A DNA stretch of 64,000 nt from Adiantum capillus-veneris (GCA_014529385.2 CM043944.1:93159476-93223475), one strand, 5' to 3'. Shown: positions 38,641 through 50,056, counted from the stretch's first letter. Notes: a model not told the origin generated them from the letters alone. Translations and numbers: made by a program.

Positions 38641-40266
38641 TGTTTCATAAAATCTAATATCTAATATCTAACCAACCCATATGATTTTCTCATATTAAAT
38701 TGATCACCTAATGTGGGAGAATAAACGGGAACAAGTGTTACGATATAGACATGTGCTTATAGATCTATCTCAACACGGGGCCAATGGTAAAGGGGCCCAA
38801 ATGAGAGATGGTCTATCACAGAGAAAGGCTAACCAATGGAGCATAAGACCTTAGGGTTAGCTTCATTGAAGACCTCCAATAATGTGTGTAAAAGTCCTTT
38901 GACCTTAGGTAAGCTAGGGCTGATCTTGAGGCGCGGGAACCCGACCCAACTCGAGATGCTTGTCCTGCTTGTCATGCTTGATGACTAAGGTGCTTGAGGT
39001 GCTTGAGATGCTTGAGGTGCTTAATGATTGAGATGCTTGAGGTGCTTCACATGCTTGAGATGCTAGGGTTGCACTTGAGGTGAGAACCCAACCCAAGCTT
39101 AAAGTGCTTAAGATCCAAGCTTGTGGTGGGAAATGGGCCTATGCATGAGGGGCTTGAGGTGTCAAAAAGTCAAAGATTCAATCCCTACAAGGAGGGGGCG
39201 AGCCCTACATGAGGGGGGATGAGAGAGAACACCCACACACTCACACAAGGCATGCATGGTACAAAGAAAGAAAAAGGGACACTTGTCAAGTTCCTCCTCA
39301 TGTTGCCCTCATGGTGTGCCTGAAGCCTATTGGTTGGCCACCCAAGGGGTCCATAATAAATTAGGAGATTTAATTAATTGATTTAGCATTTATCTAGCCT
39401 CTCTCTCAAAGGGGAAAGGGGGACACTTGTCTCAAGGCTACCCTTGCTGCTTGTAAACCCTCCTGCTTATATGATTGGCTAGGCCTGGAGGGGTCCAATG
39501 AGCTTCAAGCATGAGCTACAAGGGGGGGTCGACCCAAGCAAGCTAGGGGGTTGCTTAGGGGGTATACTCACCCACACACACTCACAAACACTCTCATTGT
39601 GTGCTATGCAAAGTGCAAGAGCTCCCTCTCCTTCTCCAAGCAAGTAGAGGTTGAGAGCCTACACCAACACTCTTGGCTATGGAGTGCAAATCCAACCAAG
39701 AGCCATGCTTGAATGCTTAAGCTTGCCATCTCCTTCTTCTTCATTACTATGCTATTATGTATGCTAGCAACAAGAGTTATGATAAGTGAGGAACTAATTC
39801 TTTCTCCTATGAAATGTTTCTTCTTCCTCTTCCCTACCCTCATTCCCTGCTAGCTCTCTCCACCTTCGAAGGTGTTTGAGGTCTTGGGACTGAGGCTTGG
39901 GATAGTTAAAGATTTCTTTAAGTTTATGTTATGCTTGTGATGCATGAAGATTTCCATCTTCATTGCATCACCTAGGTCACAAGGAACACAAAGATTGTAT
40001 TGTAACAAGTCTCTCTTAATGGGAGAAATCATAATACAAATGCCTATTGGAGGGGCGACCGGCTCCACATAATCTGGTCCTCAATTGTTGTCATGTTCTC
40101 TAAATTCTCTCTCTTGCAAAAGTATTGTTCATGCCAAGTTAACTAATTGCTATGATTATGTTGCTATCTTCAATTATGTTCACCCGCTATGCTCACAAAG
40201 TCATTTCTCAAAATTACTCTCATTAATTTCCGCTACTCTCAAGTTAAATAGGCCAATTCCATTACA
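38641..40266 (+). repeat. 5' LTR of Gypsy-5 (1,626 bp)
   Basis: Starts TGTTTCATAAAATC, ends AATTCCATTACA directly before the primer site. It aligns with 46,000-46,630 plus 49,047-50,056. Confidence 0.9.
38930..39072 (+). repeat. GGTGCTTGA/GATGCTTGA minisatellite in the Gypsy-5 LTR
   Basis: About ten copies of 9-11-bp units (ggtgcttga, gatgcttga, catgcttga). The 3' LTR copy (46,300-46,437) has a different unit arrangement, so the array has changed length since insertion. Confidence 0.85.
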
Positions 40267-40267
40267 T

Positions 40268-40279
40268 TGGTATCAGAGC
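40268..40279 (+). promoter_or_regulatory. Primer-binding site, tRNA-iMet type (Gypsy-5)
   Basis: TGGTATCAGAGC one base after the LTR end. Confidence 0.92.
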
Positions 40280-40680
40280 ATTTGGTTTCTTTTTTCTTGC
40301 TTAAGAAGAGAGCTCCTTAAGTAGCCTATAAATGGTTGATGTTGTTAATTATATTAGGGTAAGTGGAACTGGGATCTATTATCGTTTTTGTTGAGCCCAC
40401 TATGTGGGGGATGGTGCACACCTCGGGAGATTTGGACTTAATAATGGAGTCTTTTTAGACTTGCCTACGGCTTTACCATTATTGAGCCATAAGAAGTCCG
40501 AAAAGAGCTAGCCCTCGGCAACTCTGCTATGTTAGACCTACTCTTCTACTCTCTATAATTAACCACTTTGAGCCGTGGGTGTAGATACTTAAGAGCCGAT
40601 TTTCAAAGGCTAAGAGGAGTGGCAACTAAGGTTTTGAATTGCCAAAGCATCTACTAAGTACATACATAAATTTTGTTAAC

Positions 40681-42326
40681 ATGGCTGACAATAATCAAGA
40701 GAGTAGAATGAACATTGATAGCTTTGATTTGCACATGAAGGTGCTAATGATGATGCTCCCATGTTTGTGAATTATCTCGTCACTAGGTTGCAACAAGCTA
40801 TGGGCAACCCTGCTTTGCAAGCTGAAGTTACTCAACAACTTCGTGCTTATGGAATTTCCCTTCCTCTCCAAGAGGAGAGAGAGCTTAGGAGGCCTCTTGA
40901 AGAGACCCCCAAAAGAAGACTCTCTCCCATTCGAGAGGAGGAATCCAAAGAGCAAGAAAGAAATGAAAGTATAAGTTCCTCTGAAGATGTGGCTCCACGA
41001 AGACGGCGGTCTAGACGATCACCCACTCCTCCCAAGAGGAAAAGATCAACACATAGTCCTTCTCCTCATCACTCTGAAAGGCAAGAGAGGAAACAAAGGA
41101 AGAAAAGGGCTAGGAAGAGATCACCCTCTTCTCCTTCTTCTTCACCTTCCTCCTCTTCCGATGAAAGTTATGGCTATTCTCCTAGAGAATACAAGAGGGG
41201 AGGACATCGCAAATCATACCCTGCATGGCGAAGGTCACAAAAGCTAAAGAAGTTCAAGGAAGGAGGAAAGAGTATCTCTTTTCTCACCTATGATGGCACC
41301 TTTGGTGCTACCGACAAAGTGTTGGCCTTCATCCAGCAATTTGATGTGGCCTTTGGAGACGAGGGCTTCACAGAGTCCTCCAAGCTACGCCATGTAGCTA
41401 TGCACTTCCAAAAATCAGCTCGTCAATGGTGGGCTAGCCTTCGTGGCAATGGTGAAGCCCCAAAGACATGGAAAACTCTACGAGTTTCCATTATGAAACA
41501 ATTCCTTGCAAGCGATGCAAAGGACAAAGTTCTTACTGAATGGCACAGCTTGAAGCTTCTCTCTCATGAGTCTATCCACAAGTACGTAGACAAGTTTTGG
41601 GATTTACATCTCAAAGCTACTGTCTTTCAAAAGATAGACTTTGCTGAGCAAAGGCAACAATTCTGTGCAGGATTACCTCAAGAGATGGCCGAATACATCA
41701 ACTCTCAACGGCCTGGTACTATTAGTGAAGTAATCCATCACACCATGGTTGCTTCACGCATCAATTTCCATCAAGGGGCTAGACGTAATGTCAAGCCCAT
41801 GGAAAACAAAGACAAAAATGATGCAAAGGGGAAAACCAATGTTCACAATACTTCCCAAGTCACTTCCAACAACAACAACAACAACAACAATCGGTCCAAG
41901 GAGAAGGGAGTTTACAAAGGTAAAAATAAACTCTCTCCTGAAGAGCTTGAGTCTTTTCGCAAGGACCATAAGTGTTTCAAGTGTGGGGAGCAAGGACATG
42001 GCTATCATTCTTGCCCCAAGAATAATACTCACAATGAGACTCCTAGGGCTTCCACCATCGAAGCTCCAAAAGAGGATACTCATTGCGAAGGATCATCACT
42101 TTCCTATGCTTGGGGAAAGGTAAGAGAGCATGATGCCTTCATCTTGTTTGACCCTGGCTCTACTCTGAACTTTATATCAATGGAGTTGGCCACCAAGTTG
42201 GGCATTCAAGCTTTTGAGATGGGAGATATGGTAATGGCTGACGCAGCTTTCAAGGGACAGCAAGCCTCCGTTACTCCCTTGATTGGGAAGTTGAGGCTTC
42301 ATGTCCAAAGCTATGTCAACAAATAA
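40681..42326 (+). pseudogene. gag: Gypsy-5 gag with Arg/Ser-rich N-terminus, fused to protease
   Basis: The likely original start is ATG 40,681 (M-A-D-N-N-Q-E); a small frameshift near 40,726 separates it from the long frame 40,761-42,326 (521 codons). Residues 60-140 are an Arg/Ser/Pro/Lys-rich tract (R-R-R-R-S-R-R-S-P-T-P-P and similar), resembling SR-type splicing-factor domains. The capsid core follows (F-I-Q-Q-F-D-V-A-F, A-R-Q-W-W-A-S-L, W-x-x-L-R-V-S-I-M-K-Q-F), then an Asn8 run (aac repeats, 41,869-41,890), the knuckle C-F-K-C-G-E-Q-G-H-x4-C (about 41,970-42,011) and protease F-I-L-F-D-P-G-S-T-L-N-F-I-S, where D-P-G replaces D-T/S-G. It ends in TAA 42,324-42,326. Confidence 0.87.
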
Positions 42327-42907
42327 GACTTATTCATCTCTCCTCTCCAACATGAGGATGCTATCGTAGGGCGCCATGGTTTGATCACATGGCTGCCAAC
42401 ATGAAGTTCCCTGAAAGGAGAATCTACTTCACCTACATGGGAAAGAACATGTATATAGATGCTAGTGAGCGTGGTCGCACTATTCCACTTGTAAATCCTC
42501 TTTCTTTTGATAAGTCAATGAAGAGCTCAGTTTCTGCGTACATGATTTTTGTCAAAGAGTCTCTAAAAGATACTAATGTTTCATCAAATGTAAATGGTAT
42601 GAATCAAGAAGAGTTAGACTTGTCTAATTTTCTAAAAGGATTCCAAGATGTGTTCATTGATGATATCCCTATGGACTTACCTCCAACACGAGGGGATGAT
42701 GACCATCGCATTGAGCTCCTTCCAGGAAGCTCACCGCCTAACAAACCTCCTTATCGAGTCTCACAAGATCAACAAGAGGAGATCATGAGGCAAGTACTGG
42801 AATTGGTAGACAAAGGGATGGTGAGGCCTAGTTCCTCTCCCTTTTGTTCTCGAGTCCTTTTAGTGCAAAAGAAAGATGGTACATACTGTATGTGTGTGGA
42901 CTATTGA
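42327..42907 (+). pseudogene. Gypsy-5 protease-RT linker and RT start
   Basis: L-F-I-S-P-L and similar follow the stop in the same frame. The frame 42,389-42,907 then carries F-Q-D-V-F-I-D-D-I-P, H-R-I-E-L-L-P-G-S-S-P-P-N-K-P-P-Y-R and V-R-P-S-S-S-P-F-C-S-R-V-L-L-V-Q-K-K-D-G-T, the standard chromovirus RT entry. TGA at 42,905 replaces the Arg of V-D-Y-R. Confidence 0.83.
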
Positions 42908-43483
42908 GCACTAAACCATATCACTATCAAAAACAGATTTCCCGTGCCTCGCGTAGAAGATCTGTTTGATAAGATACAAGGCTCTACCTACTTCAGTAGG
43001 ATTGATCTTAAGAGTGGCTATCATCAAATAAGGACAGTGGATGAAGATATCCTAAAGTCTTAGTTTCGCACAACATTTGGTCTTTATGAATATCTAGTCA
43101 TTCCTTTTGGCTTGACTAATGCACCAGCTACGTTCAATCGTCTGATGGAGAAATTTTTTAGACCTTATCGCAAATTCACTGGAGTTTTCTTTGATGATAT
43201 CATTATCTACTCCAAGTCTTTGGAGGAACATAAGAAACATCTCCAAGTGATTTTTCAAGCATTGAGGGAGAACAAGCTTTTTCTCAACCAAAAGAAAAGT
43301 GAATTCTTCCTTCAAGAGATTCAATACCTAGGTCATATTATCTCTCACGATGGTATCTGTATGGATCCATCAAAGTTAGAGGTAATAAAATCATGTCCTA
43401 ACCCAAGAAATCTACATGAGCTAAGAATCTTTATTGGTATGTGCGCAAAATATAGACGCTTCATAGAAAATTGTCTCAAGTAG
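42908..43483 (+). pseudogene. Gypsy-5 reverse transcriptase
   Basis: A-L-N-H-I-T-I-K-N-R-F-P-V-P-R, F-S-R-I-D-L-K-S-G-Y-H-Q-I (first catalytic Asp), TAG at about 43,061, F-G-L-T-N-A-P-A-T-F, catalytic F-F-D-D-I-I-I-Y-S (F-D-D), F-L-Q-E-I-Q-Y-L-G-H-I-I-S and a final TAG before the RNase H linker. All catalytic residues are kept; three stops break it. Confidence 0.87.
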
Positions 43484-43975
43484 AAGGACCACTACACGAC
43501 TTAACTAAGAAGAACGTTAAGTATGTATGGACTGCTAAGGAGAAAAATGCTTTTGAAAAGCTAAAAGAGAAACTTACTTCCCAACCAGTCCTCGTGCTTC
43601 TGGATCTCTCAAAGCCATTTGAGGTCCAATGTGATGCTGTGGTGATTGCCTTGGAGCAGTTTTGCTTCAAGAAGGGCATGCCATAGCATATGAGAGCCGA
43701 AGGCTCAATACTGATGAACGAGTCTTGGGCATTTATGAGAAAGATCTTTTAGCTGTTTTACATGCCCTAGACACATGGAAGCACTACCTATTGGGGACTC
43801 CATTTATCCTACGAACCGACCACCAAAGTCTCAAGTATTTCATGACGCAAACCAAGCTTTCCGACGAACAAATGAGGTGTGCAAATTTTCTTTCGCAATT
43901 TAATTTCCATATTGCTCACATAGCTGGTAAGCACAATCAAGTGGCCGATGCACTTTCACGATGACCAAAAGTTAA
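43471..43975 (+). pseudogene. Gypsy-5 RNase H
   Basis: P-F-E-V-Q-C-D-A (first Asp), frameshift at about 43,665, then I-A-Y-E-S-R-R-L-N, Y-E-K-D-L-L-A-V-L-H-A-L-D-T-W-K-H-Y-L (Glu), R-T-D-H-Q-S-L and A-D-A-L-S-R ending in TGA (43,962). Confidence 0.85.
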
Positions 43976-45374
43976 TGCGGTGTCTATAGCTACTCACAAT
44001 GATCTATCCTTTATGATAGATGAGTATGCTACTGACTCTAATTTTAGAGACATAATGTCAGCCCTTGCTTTGGGGAAGAAAGAGGAACCATTCACCTTGC
44101 AGGATGGTTATATTCTCCACGGCAATAGGCTATGTGTTACCCATTCCCTTCGTGAGAAAGTTATGTATGAATCCCATGCTCCTCCATATGCGGGGCATAG
44201 AGGTATTCAACCTACTCTCCGAGGAGTAGAGACGTACTTCTAATGGCCTACCATGAAAGTGGACATACAAGAGTATGTTTCAAAATGTGTAGTATGCCAA
44301 AAGACCAAGTATGATAGAGGAAAGCAACCTGGATTACTCCAGCCATTGCCTATCCCAAATTCACCCTGGGAGAGTATATCCATGGATTTCATCTTTGGAT
44401 TACCCAAGTCTATCCATGGGAATACAGGAATATGGACAATAGTCGACAGGTTTAACAAGCAAGCACATTTTATTCCTGTCAAAAAGACTATTAAGGCACA
44501 TCAAATGGCAACTCTCTTCATATCTCAGATTTTCAAGCACCATGGATTACCCACATCCATCGTGTCAGATAGAGATCCTAGAATGACCAGTAATTTTTGG
44601 AAAGGTCTCTTCAAAAATCTAGGAACAAGATTGAATTTCTCTTCGGCCTATTAACCACAAACGGATGGCTAAAGTGAGATAGCCAATCTTACGATATACT
44701 CAAGACTTATGTAACCAAAGTAGATCAACGCTCACAATGGGAAAAGTACCTACCTCTTGTAGAGTATGCCTACAATAATACTGTACATACTTCTACTGGA
44801 AAAGCACCTTTTGAGATCATTGAGGGAAGACCTAAAAGTCCCTTGCTACTCAAAGTACATGGGAAGATCTTCGCCACCGATGAGTATAGCCGTGACCTAC
44901 AAGAATCTTTTCAAAAGATTAAGGAGGCTATATCCATCTCTCAACAAAGGCGAAAAGCTGCTGCTGCTGCTGATAAGCATAGAAGAGCCTTAATGTTCAA
45001 AGAAAATGATTGGGTCTTACTCAAGTTTCCTAAGGCTCGATTAAGGCAAACGACGGGCAAAAATCCTACGGGCCATCAAAAGTATTATGCTAAACTAGCA
45101 AAAAGATACTATGGTCCTTTCCAAATCTTAAAGCCCATCAATGAGACGGCCTATCAACTTAAGTTGCCCAACCATTGGCTCATACACAATGCCTTACTCA
45201 ATTTTCCTAAGGCTCGATTAAGGCAAACGACGGGCAAAAATCCTACGGGCCATCAAAAGTATTATGCTAAACTAGCAAAAAGATACTATGGTCCTTTCCA
45301 AATCTTAAATCCCATCAATGAGACGGCTTATCAACTCTAGTTGCCCAACCATTGGCTCATACACAATGCCTTTC
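43976..45374 (+). pseudogene. Gypsy-5 integrase with in-frame C-terminal duplication
   Basis: Zinc-binding H-A-P-P-Y-A-G-H-R-G, TAA at 44,241, then C-V-V-C-Q-K; core S-M-D-F-I-F-G-L-P (Asp), V-S-D-R-D-P-R-M-T-S (Asp) and the damaged P-Q-T-D-G-x-S-E-I-A-N (Glu). From 44,843 the C-terminal part W-V-L-L-K-F-P-K-A-R-L-R is followed by Y-Y-G-P-F-Q-I-L-x-P-I-N-E-T-A-Y-Q-L. This 59-residue block is present twice in the same frame (177-bp unit). Copy 2 carries a TAG. Confidence 0.85.
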
Positions 45375-45375
45375 A
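45022..45375 (+). repeat. 177-bp in-frame tandem duplication in integrase
   Basis: tttcctaaggctcgattaag at 45,026 and again at 45,203, near-identical through 'cattggctcatacacaatgcc'. Exactly 59 codons, so the frame is kept. Confidence 0.92.
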
Positions 45376-45583
45376 TGTAAGCCTACTTAAGCCCTACAAA
45401 GGAGAGCCACCAACTGAACCAATTATTGAAGACCCTCCCGAAGTTGAAGACCAAGAAGAGGTGCTACAACCCGAAGCTATCCTTTGGCATGAAGACAAGG
45501 TACTACGACATGGTAAGATTATCCGACGGTATCTTATTAAGTTCAAAAATTATCCTTTTGAAGATGCTAGATGGATGCAATGA
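45376..45583 (+). pseudogene. Gypsy-5 chromodomain
   Basis: H-V-S-L-L-K-P-Y, then acidic Pro-rich linker, P-E-A-I-L-W-H-E-D-K-V-L-R-H-G-K, I-R-R-Y-L-I-K-F-K-N-Y-P-F-E-D-A-R-W-M. This is a chromovirus chromodomain; the last conserved Trp-x-x-Glu line ends in TGA. A remnant continues to 45,640. Confidence 0.82.
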
Positions 45584-45999
45584 ATACAACTTAAGGATAA
45601 TATGAACCTTGTCAATGCTTACAATGCCACATTAGAGTAAGCAAATGTGCAAATTTCTTTTAAATGGCTCATGTTTTTGTCTTATAAGACTAGTCCTGTT
45701 TTTAATTGTGCACAAATTTAACTAGTATGCATGCTTAGAATCATGTTTGTGATGACGACGTCTCTCAAACACCAAGTAGAATTTGTCACTCTACTTTGGG
45801 AGAATGAAATGGACTAAAGAGTAGACATGCTTCTGGCAGCTATGTCTCCCAAGCACCAAATGGATTAGTCATCCGTCTTGGAAAGATGTCGTAGGGTAAA
45901 AAGGGATCCTCTACCCGCTAAGTAAAATTGACTAATGACTAAGGCTTTACCTCTTCTACCTCATAGTCGAGGACGACTATGATTTCAAGAGAGAGGTAA
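45584..45999 (+). other. Gypsy-5 3' untranslated region and polypurine tract
   Basis: Non-coding. Two near-repeats 'tctcccaagcaccaaa' / 'tctcaaacaccaag' flank 'tactttgggag' lines. The purine tract tcaagagagaggtaa (45,985-45,999) ends at the LTR. Confidence 0.7.
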
Positions 46000-46630
46000 T
46001 GTCATAAAATCTAATATCTAATATCTAACCAACCCAAATGATTTTCTCATATTAAATTGATCACCTAATGTGGGAGAATAAACGGGAACAAGTGTTAAGA
46101 TATAGACATGTGCTTATAGATCTATCTCAACACGGGGCCAATGGTAAAGGGGCCCAAATGAGAGATGGTCTATCACAGAGCAAGGCTAACCAATGGAGCA
46201 TAAGACCTTAGGGTTAGCTTCATTGAAGACCTCCAATAATGTGTGTAAAAGTCCTTTGACCTTAGGTAAGCTAGGGCTGAGCTTGAGGCGCGGGAATCCG
46301 ACACAACTCGAGATGCTTGTCCTGCTTGTCATGCTTGATGACTAAGGTGCTTGAGGTGCTTGATGATTGAGGTGCTTGAGATGCTTGAGGTGCTTAATGA
46401 TTGATGCTTGAGGTGCTTCATATGCTTGAGATGCTAGGGTTTCACTTGAGGTGAGAACCAACCCAATCTTAAAGTGCTTAAGAGCCAAGCTTGTGGTGGG
46501 AACTGGGCCTATGCATGAGGGGCTTGAGGTGTCAAAAAGTCAAAGATTCAATCCCTACAAGGAGGGGGCGAGCCCTACATGAGGAGGGATGAGAGAGAAC
46601 ACCCACACACTCACACAAGGCATGCATGGT

Positions 46631-49046
46631 TGTTGAAAGGACGCCCTTTCAACAAAGTTTCCATAAAGATTCCATTAAAGATTCCTCAAATATTCTGTAA
46701 AGATTCCACATGAAGATGGTGATGGAGTAATGAAGATGAAGATGGATGCTGCAACATAAAGATACGAGTTCATGGACGTCATCGAATATCCCGTTATTAT
46801 TATTTTGAGCCATTACGGCCACTTTTGTAATGTTTACGGGAACCTCATATTTTAAATCGGCACTTGTATTTTGGCCACAGATGCTTGTATAATGAGTAAA
46901 GCCAACTCAGTTTCTTGTAATTAAGCTCTGTAGAAGCCTAGAGACAATTCAGGTCATTTGGCCGGACATTAGGTTTGAAGGCTTTGTATATAAGCTGAAA
47001 CCTAAGGCTTTTTAAAGAAACACATTACGTTATCTCAATTAATATACAGTCGTGGGTTCTGCAGCACACAGTAGTGAGCTTCACGCACACACACTGTTGC
47101 GTACACTAATCACATTGCAGATATGAGAGTAGGAGCGTGTTAGCATCGAGGAGCTCTCCGCGTCGACGCAAGCAATGCAAGCCAAGGACCACATCGCGAG
47201 CCCGCCTGCTACGAGCTATATTTGGTCGTAAGTACCTCAAACGACAACCGTTCTAAATGATCGAGTAGTCGTTAGAATCAGGGCGAGAAGCTCTTCGTGT
47301 TGATGTCTTTGTAGATCAGTTCCGAACACTTTGGAAATTGTTGTTTTGAGTCTATCGCGACAGCGATTAGAGATCTTACAGTTATGCTTTTCAGGGTTTA
47401 GCACTAGGTTGGTAACCTAACAGGACATAAAAGTGTCCTTTCAGGGTTTTGAAAAAAATCTCCAAAACCATAGTAGATCCAGTCATTTTGTAAAATCCTT
47501 TTATGAGGTTACAGTTCAAGGCCTACTACACATGGAAGAAATAAGAAACTTGTAAAATTTCTCATTTTTTGGTCACACCAAGCCTCCAAAGTTGATGGAC
47601 CAGTACATTTTCATCAAAATAGTCATTTCTTACGTTTTGTTGCATAAAAATAAGATTAAGGATTTTTGTAGGACTTGAGATAAATTCCCTAGTTAACTTC
47701 AATGGCTTGGTGATCAGAACATATGATTGCTTCTCACTCACTATTTTTTGTTTTGCCAAAAGAAATAGGTACAAAAAAGTTGAATTTTTACCATTTTGCA
47801 AACCTATCATCAAAGTTTCTAAAGCCACGCTCAATACAAATAATATATGCATGTTTTCTTAATTCCCTATTGTCCTTTAGGTTCATAAGCAGCCATGGAG
47901 CATGTCAAAAGAATAATACATCTCTTACCAAGGGGAATCTTGGGGACAAAGATGAAGTGCTAAATACGGCAAACATGAAAAAACTGGGTTCAACATTATG
48001 AGTTGTAGAATCCCATAGAAACTATTCAATATCTAGCCAAATTTGATCCTTATGACTAGATATGGTTACTACCTACAAAATGCATGTAGTTTTCACAAGA
48101 AACTAAGAATATTGAAAAAGCTATACTTGATATACTAGAATGTTTCGTTTTCTTCTATAATTGAAAAAATCAACCATCATTGTCTACTATGCAAAATAGG
48201 GTATTAGGTGTCCCAAAACTCAAGGAATATTAGCTTTATGTTACAATATGCGACATAGAAAATCAAAACTGCATTTGGATATCATGAAAGCCACCAAAAA
48301 AATCATAGAAGAGCTAAAATTGGCTAAAAAACAGGATTTGACAATTTTTGTAATTTGGTCATAACTTACAACTTTAACATTTATTTCTCCCTAAAAGCAT
48401 CAGCACATGTTGAGGACTACTAAAGATAGTTCTCTAGAATTATAGACCTCACAAACATGAATTTTAGAGTGGTATAGTTGCAAAAAGTTGAAAAAAGACC
48501 AAAAACAAGACCCGTTTTTTCACATAGTTTAGGTTGTGAAATGTTGTGCAAGGACAAGGCTAAAGATGGAATTGATATTCCAAAAAAATGTCGAGTTTTT
48601 TTCAGCTCATGAGACAACTTTCTAGACAGATAGCACCTCAAAATCCACTTTGAAACTCTTGACATAATTCAAGGAAAATGGTCACTTAAGAGGACATAAA
48701 AATGTCCCAGGACATAAAAGTGTCCCATTACCAACCTAGTGTAAGGTGTTTGGCCATATAGGATATGTCCTTGTGAGTCTTGCCCTCCGATTTCGAGTCA
48801 TTCTGATATGATTTGAGACTGTTTCGAGCTTGTAGTGTTTCGTAGGATGCGTTGTCTGTTTCTTTGCTCTATGGTAGTGTTGTGGTAGGATTAGTGACTG
48901 TAGAGTGTTGTTCGTGTCTAGCTCAGGGTTGACAACCCAGAGATTGCCTCCATGCCCTAGTCGGGTTAGCTACGTCCTCGGATTGACAGTTTGTTGGTCT
49001 GTGTTCTCGCTGTGCTCCATCGTCCGTCGCGGCGTACCCGCTAACA
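46631..49046 (+). mobile_element. sLTR-1, solo LTR of a Gypsy family, inserted in the Gypsy-5 LTR
   Basis: Begins TGTTGAAAGGACGCCCTTTCAACA (an inverted repeat) and ends TACCCGCTAACA. The 5-bp target duplication ATGGT is perfect (46,626-46,630 and 49,047-49,051), and the 5' LTR at 39,256 shows the empty site. Without CACTA-1 it is about 1,075 bp. No internal retrotransposon domain is present, so it is a solo LTR left by recombination. It has a TATA-like tgtatataagc (about 46,985) and 3' lines like those of the Gypsy-1 and Gypsy-3 LTRs. Confidence 0.9.
47402..48741 (+). mobile_element. CACTA-1, CACTA-like non-autonomous DNA transposon (1,340 bp)
   Basis: Both ends read CACTAGGTTGGTAA inward (14 bp perfect inverted repeat). 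The subterminal zones have inverted GGACATAAAAGTGTCC-type hairpins: one at the left (47,421-47,439) and two at the right (48,691-48,726). CACTA ends with subterminal repeats are the mark of En/Spm elements. The 3-bp flanks are TAG and TAA (2/3 match to the usual 3-bp duplication). No transposase motif is visible in its frames. Confidence 0.8.
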
Positions 49047-50056
49047 ATGGTACAAAGAAAGCAAAAGGGACACTTGTCAAGTTCCTCCTGATGTTGCCCT
49101 CATGGTGTGCCTGAAGCCTATTGGTTGGCCATCCAAGGGGTCCAATAATAAATTAGGAGATTTAATTAATTGATTTAGCATTTATCTATCCTCTCTCTCA
49201 AAGGGGAAAGGGGGACACTTGTCTCAAGGCTACCCTTGCTGCTTGTAAAGCCTCCTGCTTATGATTGGCTAGGCCTGGAGGGGTCCAATGAGCTTCAAGC
49301 ATGAGCTACAAGGGGGGGTCGACCCAAGAAAGCTAGGGGGTTGCTTAGAGGGTATACTCACCCACACACACTCACAAACACTCTCATTGTGTGCTATGCA
49401 AAGTGCAAGAGCTCCCTCTCCTTCTCCAAGCAAGTAGAGGTTGAGAGCCTACACCAACACTCTTGGCTATGGAGTGCAAATCCAACCAAGAGCCATGCTT
49501 GAATGCTTAAGCTTGCCATCTCCTTCTTCTTCATTACTATGCTATTATGTATGCTAGCAACAAGAGTTATGATATGTGAGGAACTAATTCTTTCTCCTAT
49601 GAAATGTTTCTTCTTCCTCTTCCCTACCCTCATTCCCTGCTAGCTCTCTCCACCTTCGAAGGTGTTTGAGGTCTTGGGACTGAGGCTTGGGATAGTTAAA
49701 GATTTCTTCAAGTTTATGTTATGCTTGTGATGCATGAAGCTTTCCATCTTCATTGCATCACCTAGGTCACAAGGAACACAAAGATTGTATTGTAACAAGT
49801 CTCTCTTAATGGGAGAAATCATAATACAAATGCCTATTGGAGGGGCGACCGGCTCCACATAATCTGGTCCTCAATTGTTGTCATGTTCTCTAAATTCTCT
49901 CTCTTGCAAAAGTATTGTTCATGCCAAGTTAACTAATTGCTATGATTATGTTGCTATCTTCAACTATGTTCACCCGCTATGCTCACAAATTCATTTCTCA
50001 AAATTACTCTCATTAATTTCCGCTACTCTCAAGTTAAATAGGCCAATTCCATTACA

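Larger units (their letters stand above)
38641..50056 (+). mobile_element. Gypsy-5, chromodomain Ty3/Gypsy with 1.63-kb LTRs
   Basis: 5' LTR 38,641-40,266, tRNA-iMet primer site, gag-protease frame, RT, RNase H, integrase and chromodomain (to 45,583), polypurine tract, 3' LTR 46,000-50,056 split by sLTR-1. LTR divergence looks like 2-3% in the parts I compared. A target duplication is not clear (GTTGA left, TGATG right). Stops in RT and integrase and two out-of-frame junctions show it is inactive. Confidence 0.9.
46000..50056 (+). repeat. 3' LTR of Gypsy-5, interrupted
   Basis: LTR parts are 46,000-46,630 and 49,047-50,056. Without sLTR-1 and one copy of its target duplication it is about 1,636 bp, equal to the 5' LTR within a few indels. 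Confidence 0.9.

Noticed and set aside
39604-40068. Conserved minus ORFs in the Gypsy-5 LTR (repeated at 49,394-49,858)
   Set aside because: Present twice only because both LTRs carry them; no domain and antisense to the element.
47562-48665. Transposase gene in CACTA-1
   Set aside because: The minus frames of 96 and 81 codons have no transposase motif and are within expectation for AT-rich sequence.
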